Source: Mycobacterium bohemicum DSM 44277
GTDB lineage: Bacteria; Actinomycetota; Actinomycetes; Mycobacteriales; Mycobacteriaceae
Length of the DNA: 64,000 bases
Direction: 5' to 3'
NCBI RefSeq assembly: GCF_001053185.1
Contig: NZ_CSTD01000001.1
Coordinates: 1,172,333-1,236,332, forward strand
Under the pieces are notes generated by a model, which made no database searches, was not told the DNA's origin, and saw only the letters and a program-made list of their open reading frames with translations. This document shows positions 59,896 through 64,000 of this stretch, piece by piece. Position 1 is the stretch's first letter. The number at the start of each line of letters is the position of its first letter. A program made the translations under genes and the position numbers.

Positions 59896-60930
59896 CTACA
59901 GGCTGGCGTTCAGGGCCTTGATCGGCATCTGCAGATCGCCGAGCAGTTCCAGGTCGGCCTCGGCGGGGCGGCCCAGCGTGGTCAGGTAGTTGCCGACGAT
60001 CACGGCGTTGATGCCGCCGAGGATGCCCTGCTTGGCCCCGAGGTCGCCCAGGGTGATCTCGCGGCCCCCGGCAAACCGCAGGATGGTGCGCGGCAACGCC
60101 AGCCGGAAGGCGGCCACCGCCTTGAGGGCCTCGGTCGCCGGCAGCACCTCGAGGTCGCCGAAGGGGGTGCCCGGCCGTGGGTTCAGGAAGTTCAACGGCA
60201 CCTCGTCGGGCTCCAGCTCGGCCAGTTCCGCGGCGAACTCCGCGCGTTGCTCGAGCGTCTCCCCCATGCCGAGGATGCCGCCGCAGCACACCTCCATGCC
60301 GGCGTCGCGCACCATCGACAGCGTCTGCCAGCGCTCCTCCCACGTGTGGGTGGTGACGACATTGGCGAAGAACGAGCGGGCGGTTTCCAGGTTGTGGTTG
60401 TAGCGGTGCACGCCCATTTCCGCCAATCGTTCGACCTGCTCGGCGGTCAACATGCCCAGCGAGCAGGCGACGTTGATCTCCACCTCGTTGCGGATCGCCT
60501 CGATGCCCGCCGCCACCTGGGCCATCAGCCGCTCGTCGGGCCCGCGCACGGCGGCGACGATGCAGAACTCGGTGGCGCCGGACTTGGCGGTCTGTTTGGC
60601 GGCCTCGACCAGGCTCGGAATGTCCAGCCGCGCGCTGCGCACCGGGGAGGCGAACAGCCCCGACTGGGAGCAGAAGTGGCAGTCCTCCGGGCAGCCTCCG
60701 GTCTTCAGGCTGATGATGCCCTCGACCTCGACCTCGGGGCCGCACCAGCGCATCCGTACCTCGTGGGCCAGCGCCAGCAACGCGTCGAGCCGGTCGTCGG
60801 GCAGCCGCAGCACCCTCAGCACCTGGTCGCGGCTCAGCCCGTTGCCGCTCTCGAGCACCTGCTCGCGTGCCTCGGCCAGGATGTCCGTCTCGTCAACGCC
60901 GGTCGCCGGTCGCGTTGCCGCTTGCGTCAC
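59896..60930 (-). CDS. bioB: Biotin synthase
   Basis: 344 aa from GTG 60930 ([11 protein letters not shown]), with GGGGAG upstream; this agrees with the known N-terminus, whereas ATG 60984 adds 18 non-homologous residues. Radical-SAM motif [14 protein letters not shown] (CxxxCxxC), [2Fe-2S] site residues in [12 protein letters not shown] and NVACSLGML, plus [12 protein letters not shown] and the [12 protein letters not shown] end. It inserts sulphur into dethiobiotin. A BioQ-like palindrome lies 66 bases upstream. Confidence 0.96.
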   Translation of the reverse strand: MTQAATRPATGVDETDILAEAREQVLESGNGLSRDQVLRVLRLPDDRLDALLALAHEVRMRWCGPEVEVEGIISLKTGGCPEDCHFCSQSGLFASPVRSARLDIPSLVEAAKQTAKSGATEFCIVAAVRGPDERLMAQVAAGIEAIRNEVEINVACSLGMLTAEQVERLAEMGVHRYNHNLETARSFFANVVTTHTWEERWQTLSMVRDAGMEVCCGGILGMGETLEQRAEFAAELAELEPDEVPLNFLNPRPGTPFGDLEVLPATEALKAVAAFRLALPRTILRFAGGREITLGDLGAKQGILGGINAVIVGNYLTTLGRPAEADLELLGDLQMPIKALNASL

Positions 60931-60995
60931 CAAGTACTCCCCTGCATCGTTGTCGGCGCGCAGCCGCACCTGCCACATTCGCATGGCAGCCTGAA

Positions 60996-61008
60996 TGAAA
61001 ACGGTTCA
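60996..61008. promoter_or_regulatory. BioQ-like operator upstream of bioB
   Basis: TGAAAACGGTTCA is one base from the TGAAC-N3-GTTCA box that BioQ repressors use in actinobacteria (memory). It lies 66-78 bases upstream of bioB in the expected promoter zone. A related half site TGAAC follows at about 61026. Control by BioQ is inferred. Confidence 0.45.
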
Positions 61009-61097
61009 AAGTAGGGTAACCGCCGCTGAACACGGCAACCGGCGGGGTATGCCACCGCGACGATCGATCCGCGGACGCATCCCGGCGCCGGGCGCCT

Positions 61098-61490
61098 CTA
61101 GATGAGGTAGTCGACCTTCTTGTCGCCGTTCCACCGGCGCAGCGCGGCGAAGCTGCCCGCGATCTCCTGCGGGCGTCCCGCGATGCGCAGCGCGCGGCCC
61201 AGGGCCGGTCCCGTGACCCGGCGGGCCAGCGTGACGTGCGGCGTCCAGCGGCCGGGCAGGCTGTTGGGAGCCGGTTCCGGGTGCAGTTGCCCGCCGCTGA
61301 GCCGGTGCACCTCGGCGTGCAGGTCCAGCAGGTCCGCGGTCGGCACGATGAGGCGGGCCAGGATGGCGCTGCTTCGGCCCAGCAGCAGCGACGCGCCGAC
61401 GGCGCAGGCCAACGGGAGGCGCTCGCGGACATCGCTGCCCGACGACCCGAGGGCCTCTACTTCGCCTCGGTCACCGCCGGCTTCCACCAC
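61098..61490 (-). pseudogene. 2H phosphoesterase (LigT-like), 5' half missing
   Basis: The frame opens at GTG 61490, but family resemblance begins only at ERLPLACAVGASLLLGRSS. It includes the second His-x-Thr catalytic motif in RWTPHVTLARR. The first His-x-Thr and about 60 N-terminal residues are absent. The ~18 residues before the match (VEAGGDRGEVEALGSSGSD) look foreign. With one of two catalytic His motifs gone the product should be inactive. Best read as a truncated gene. Confidence 0.6.
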
Positions 61491-62068
61491 TCCGGGGCGG
61501 GCCCGATGATGTCGATCATCCTTGTCCCCGAGGCCGCCGGCGATCCGCCCGGCCCTTCGTTATGCCGTCAGGGGGTGCCGGGAGTGCCGGTGGAGCCTGT
61601 GCCGGCGCCGCCCACGCAGTCTGGACGACCGAGCATCCGCTCACCCACCACCTGGCGGAGGACGACCCGCGACGACTTCAATACCTGCGCGACTATCAGC
61701 AGTCGGTCGGTAGCCAAGTGCTCGCGGCAATCAGGGCAGTGGCAGCTACCAGGAGCCCTGGAGAGGGTTCGTCCCCCGCCCAACACCCGGGGGCGACCCT
61801 CCAGCTTCTCCGCGAATCGCCGACCGCTGCCGCTCCGGGCGCGCCGCGCCGAATGCGGCCTTCCGCATAGACGCCTCCCGCCACCGCCGCCACGGGCGCG
61901 GGAAACCGCGCATTCGCTCACACTTTCCGGCGAGGCCGCGGTAGTTTCATCCTGCGCCGCTGGTGCGGCAGTCGGCGATCGGTGCGGCGGTGATAGGCCG
62001 GCGGGCAGTGCTTCCCGGCGTCGCGGTGTGCGTCGTGTCCCGCGGTGCCGGACTAACAAGGAGGATCG
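61491..62068. other. Gene-poor stretch with possible coding fragments
   Basis: No complete gene is supported. On the plus strand short pieces look protein-like but have no start or matching neighbours: LYFASVTAGFHHSGAGP (about 61455-61505) and EHPLTHHLAEDDPRRLQYLR (about 61633-61692, another frame). They suggest remnants of one or two degraded genes next to the truncated LigT-like gene. The last ~150 bases are the leader of the methyltransferase. Confidence 0.4.
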
Positions 62069-62743
62069 GTGAAAACCATTCCCAAGTTGTGGGTATTCGG
62101 TTTCGTTGAGTTTCTCGTATTCGGCTTGATGCTGTTTGTCCCGGCGGGCACCTTCAAATATTGGCAAGCGTGGGTTTTTCTGGTGGTTGTCGCTATTTCG
62201 GCGTGGACGCCGACGATTTATTTGCTGCGCACTAATCCGGTTGCGTTGGAGGCCCGGATGCGTGGGGGGCCGACGGCGGAGACCCGATTGGCGCAGAAGC
62301 TCGTTATCGGCGGCCTGTATTTGTCCCTGGCGGCAATGGTCGTGGTCAGCGCCCTTGATCATCGCTTCGGCTGGTCGCCGGTACCGGCGGCCATCTGCCT
62401 GGTGGGTGATGTCTTGGTGGCCGCGGGGTTGGGCGTGGTGGCGGTGGTCATCATTCACAACAGTTACGCCGCCGCCACCGTCCGGGTCGCGGAAGGTCAG
62501 CAGGTCGTCTCCACCGGTCTGTATGGGATGGTGCGGCATCCCATGTACACCGGCAACGTGATCATGATGATCGGCATCCCGCTCGCGCTCGGCTCCTACT
62601 GGGGGCTGGTCTTCGTCGCCCCGGGCGTCATCGTCCTCATTGCGCGCATCCGCGATGAGGAGAGGCTGCTCCAGAAGGAACTGGACGGATACCGCGAGTA
62701 CACGCAGAAGGTGCGCTACCGCCTGGTCCCATCGATGTGGTAG
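62069..62743 (+). CDS. Isoprenylcysteine carboxyl methyltransferase-type membrane protein
   Basis: 224 aa from GTG 62069 with AGGAGG at ideal distance. Five to six helices (LWVFGFVEFLVFGLMLFVPAG, YLSLAAMVVVSAL, LVAAGLGVVAVVIIHN, VIMMIGIPLALGSYWGL) and the ICMT/PEMT SAM-binding pattern QVVSTGLYGMVRHPMYTGN ... RIRDEERLLQKELDGYREY. Such enzymes methylate lipid or small-molecule acceptors; the acceptor is unknown. It is slightly less GC-rich at its 5' end than its neighbours. Confidence 0.88.
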   Translation: MKTIPKLWVFGFVEFLVFGLMLFVPAGTFKYWQAWVFLVVVAISAWTPTIYLLRTNPVALEARMRGGPTAETRLAQKLVIGGLYLSLAAMVVVSALDHRFGWSPVPAAICLVGDVLVAAGLGVVAVVIIHNSYAAATVRVAEGQQVVSTGLYGMVRHPMYTGNVIMMIGIPLALGSYWGLVFVAPGVIVLIARIRDEERLLQKELDGYREYTQKVRYRLVPSMW

Positions 62744-62779
62744 CGGTCCTGCGCATCAGAGGGCCGGCCGCCGAGGCGC

Positions 62780-64000
62780 CTACAGATCGCTGACCGGGCT
62801 CACCGCGGGGAGGTCTTCCACCGGGCTGCCATGGGCGTCCAACCGCTCACTCAAGCTTCGCACGGAGGGTGCCTCGAACAAGGTGGGCACCGAAAGCCGG
62901 CTGCCCAGAGCCCTGTTGATCGCGGCGACGGCCCGCATGGCCGCGAGCGAATCTCCGCCCAGGTCGAAGAACGACTCATCGATCCCGACGCCGTCCAGAC
63001 CAAGCACCTGGCAGTAGATGTCGGTCAGGATCTGCTCGACCAGCGTCGTCGGCGCCCCATCAGCGTTGCCGTTCCCGTTCTCGTGGTATCCGGGTAACGC
63101 CGCCGCCGTGATCGCCTGCGGGGGCCCCACGGCCCCGTTGCCCCGGCTATCCGGATGCGCGTGCCTACCGCCGGCTCGCACGACGATCGGTGGCAACGGC
63201 CGCGTCGGGTCGGCGGTCATGGCCACCAGCACCTGATCGAACCGCTCCATCAGTGTTTCGACGTCGGCCGCGTCGAACAGCTCCGCGCAGTATTGGAAGC
63301 GCAACTCCAGCTGGTTGCCCGGCAGGGCCTGGACCGTGAGCGGGTAGTGATAGTAGTCCCGGTTGGTGAGCTCGGTGATGGCCAACCCGTCCTCGGCCGA
63401 CATTGCGGCGGCGTCCGTCGGGTAGTTCTCGTAGACGAATACGGTGTCGAACAGTCGTCGGTGGCCGGTGACGCGGTGGATCTCGCTGAGTCCCAGATGC
63501 TGGTGCTCCAGCGTGCGGTTGTGCGCGGTCTGCAGTTGGTCGAGCAGATCGGCGGTCGTGGTTTCTGCCGCGATGCCCGCCCGCACCGGCACCGTGTTGA
63601 TCAACAGGCCGACCATCGAATCCGCGCCCGGCACCTCCGCGGGCCGCCCCGAGACGACGGCGCCGAAGGCGACATCATGCTGACCGGTCAACCACACCAG
63701 CAGGTGCGCCCAGGCGCCCTGGAGCACGGTGCTGACGGTGGTGTGACGTGAGCGCGCCAACTCGGTGACGGCCCGCGTGGTCTGCTCACAGAGCCGCAAC
63801 GAGGCGACCCCTCGCCGTCCCAGCCCGAATCGATCCGACGGGCCGACCAATGTCGGGTCGTCGAAGCCGGCGAACGTCTCCCGCCACACTGCGCGGGCGG
63901 CGGCGCGGTCCCGATCGGCCAACCAGGTGATGAACCTGCGATACGACGGAGCCGCGGGCAGCCAGTGCCCGTAATAGCTGGCGAACAGCTCCCCCAGCAG
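62780..64000 (-). CDS. Non-ribosomal peptide synthetase, C-terminal part (condensation then carrier protein), 5' end beyond window
   Basis: About 406 codons are present, open at 64000, with TAG 62780-62782. Upstream part is the second half of a condensation domain: FASYYGHWLPAAP, GAVVSGRPAEVPGADSMVG, LLINTVPVRAG, YHYPLTVQALPGNQLELRF. After a Gly/Asn/His-rich linker of ~60 residues comes a carrier protein with the phosphopantetheine Ser in FFDLGGDSLAAMRAV. It ends ~45 residues later, with no adenylation domain between and no thioesterase or reductase after. Product unknown. The rest of the cluster lies outside the window. Confidence 0.88.
   Translation of the reverse strand: MLGELFASYYGHWLPAAPSYRRFITWLADRDRAAARAVWRETFAGFDDPTLVGPSDRFGLGRRGVASLRLCEQTTRAVTELARSRHTTVSTVLQGAWAHLLVWLTGQHDVAFGAVVSGRPAEVPGADSMVGLLINTVPVRAGIAAETTTADLLDQLQTAHNRTLEHQHLGLSEIHRVTGHRRLFDTVFVYENYPTDAAAMSAEDGLAITELTNRDYYHYPLTVQALPGNQLELRFQYCAELFDAADVETLMERFDQVLVAMTADPTRPLPPIVVRAGGRHAHPDSRGNGAVGPPQAITAAALPGYHENGNGNADGAPTTLVEQILTDIYCQVLGLDGVGIDESFFDLGGDSLAAMRAVAAINRALGSRLSVPTLFEAPSVRSLSERLDAHGSPVEDLPAVSPVSDL

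Noticed and set aside
61236..62072. 278-codon plus-strand frame over the LigT-like gene and the gene-poor stretch
   Set aside because: Most of it is low-complexity Arg/Pro-rich shadow sequence. Only one short piece looks protein-like, so it is listed as a possible remnant and not as a gene.

Overview
ORGANISM. The high G+C content, the gene content and the gene order fit a slow-growing Mycobacterium close to the M. avium group. Read right to left, the core of the window follows the M. tuberculosis H37Rv block from bioB (Rv1589) to uvrB/Rv1634: bioB, nadABC, his, trp, lgt, pykA, tesB, cyd, adenylate cyclase, pdtaR, polA, rpsA, coaE, uvrB. Rv names are from memory of that genome; no search was run. 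LAYOUT. 1-3160 (minus): a drug-efflux MFS gene cut by the window edge, and uvrB. 3347-14258 is an accessory stretch between uvrB and coaE. It holds an unknown 160-aa gene, a type VII secretion WxG/YxxxE protein with a toxin-like C-terminal domain, a PknF-like Ser/Thr kinase diverging from a double-FHA ABC exporter (Rv1747-like), a DUF402 gene, a HAD phosphatase-HerA ATPase gene split by a frameshift, an AbrB/RelE-type toxin-antitoxin pair and a small secreted protein. 14426-20487 (minus): coaE-grpB fusion, rpsA, a small DMT transporter and polA. 20566-31750: a DUF35/thiolase-like pair, pdtaR, a tRNA-Leu(CAA) with a short variable loop, a small secreted peptide, the membrane adenylate cyclase, a DUF308 protein and the cydABDC operon. 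31814-43066 (minus): a DUF2156 protein, tesB, pykA, a DUF2752 protein, lgt and trpA-trpB-trpC-trp membrane protein-trpE. 43117-46454: bcp peroxiredoxin, chaA antiporter and a second kinase whose TPM sensor domain is out of frame. 46545-52909 (minus): hisI-hisF-impA-hisA-hisH-hisB-hisC-hisD, mostly with 4-base start/stop overlaps. 52979-60930: a Ddn-like protein, nadC-nadB-nadA, an NrtR-type repressor, a lipase-family protein, and the DUF2567-bsaP-bioB group. 61098-64000: a truncated 2H phosphoesterase, a gene-poor stretch, a membrane methyltransferase and the end of an NRPS. HOW IT WORKS TOGETHER. Most of the window is housekeeping metabolism: tryptophan, histidine, NAD and biotin synthesis, terminal oxidation by cytochrome bd, DNA replication and repair, and translation. 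Likely operators are visible for NAD (56828-56848), biotin (60996-61008), cyd (25768-25784) and the toxin-antitoxin pair (13572-13592). MOST NOTABLE. Four genes look broken: uvrB (frameshift that reads into the MFS gene), the HAD-HerA gene (frameshift), the TPM kinase (frameshift) and the nadA/nadB junction (a deletion that removes the FAD motif of NadB). Several look like small deletions. They may be real lesions or assembly errors, and read mapping would decide. Other points of interest are a 20-22 bp inverted-repeat hairpin occurring twice between convergent genes, and an NRPS end with condensation followed directly by carrier protein, with no adenylation or thioesterase domain between or after.
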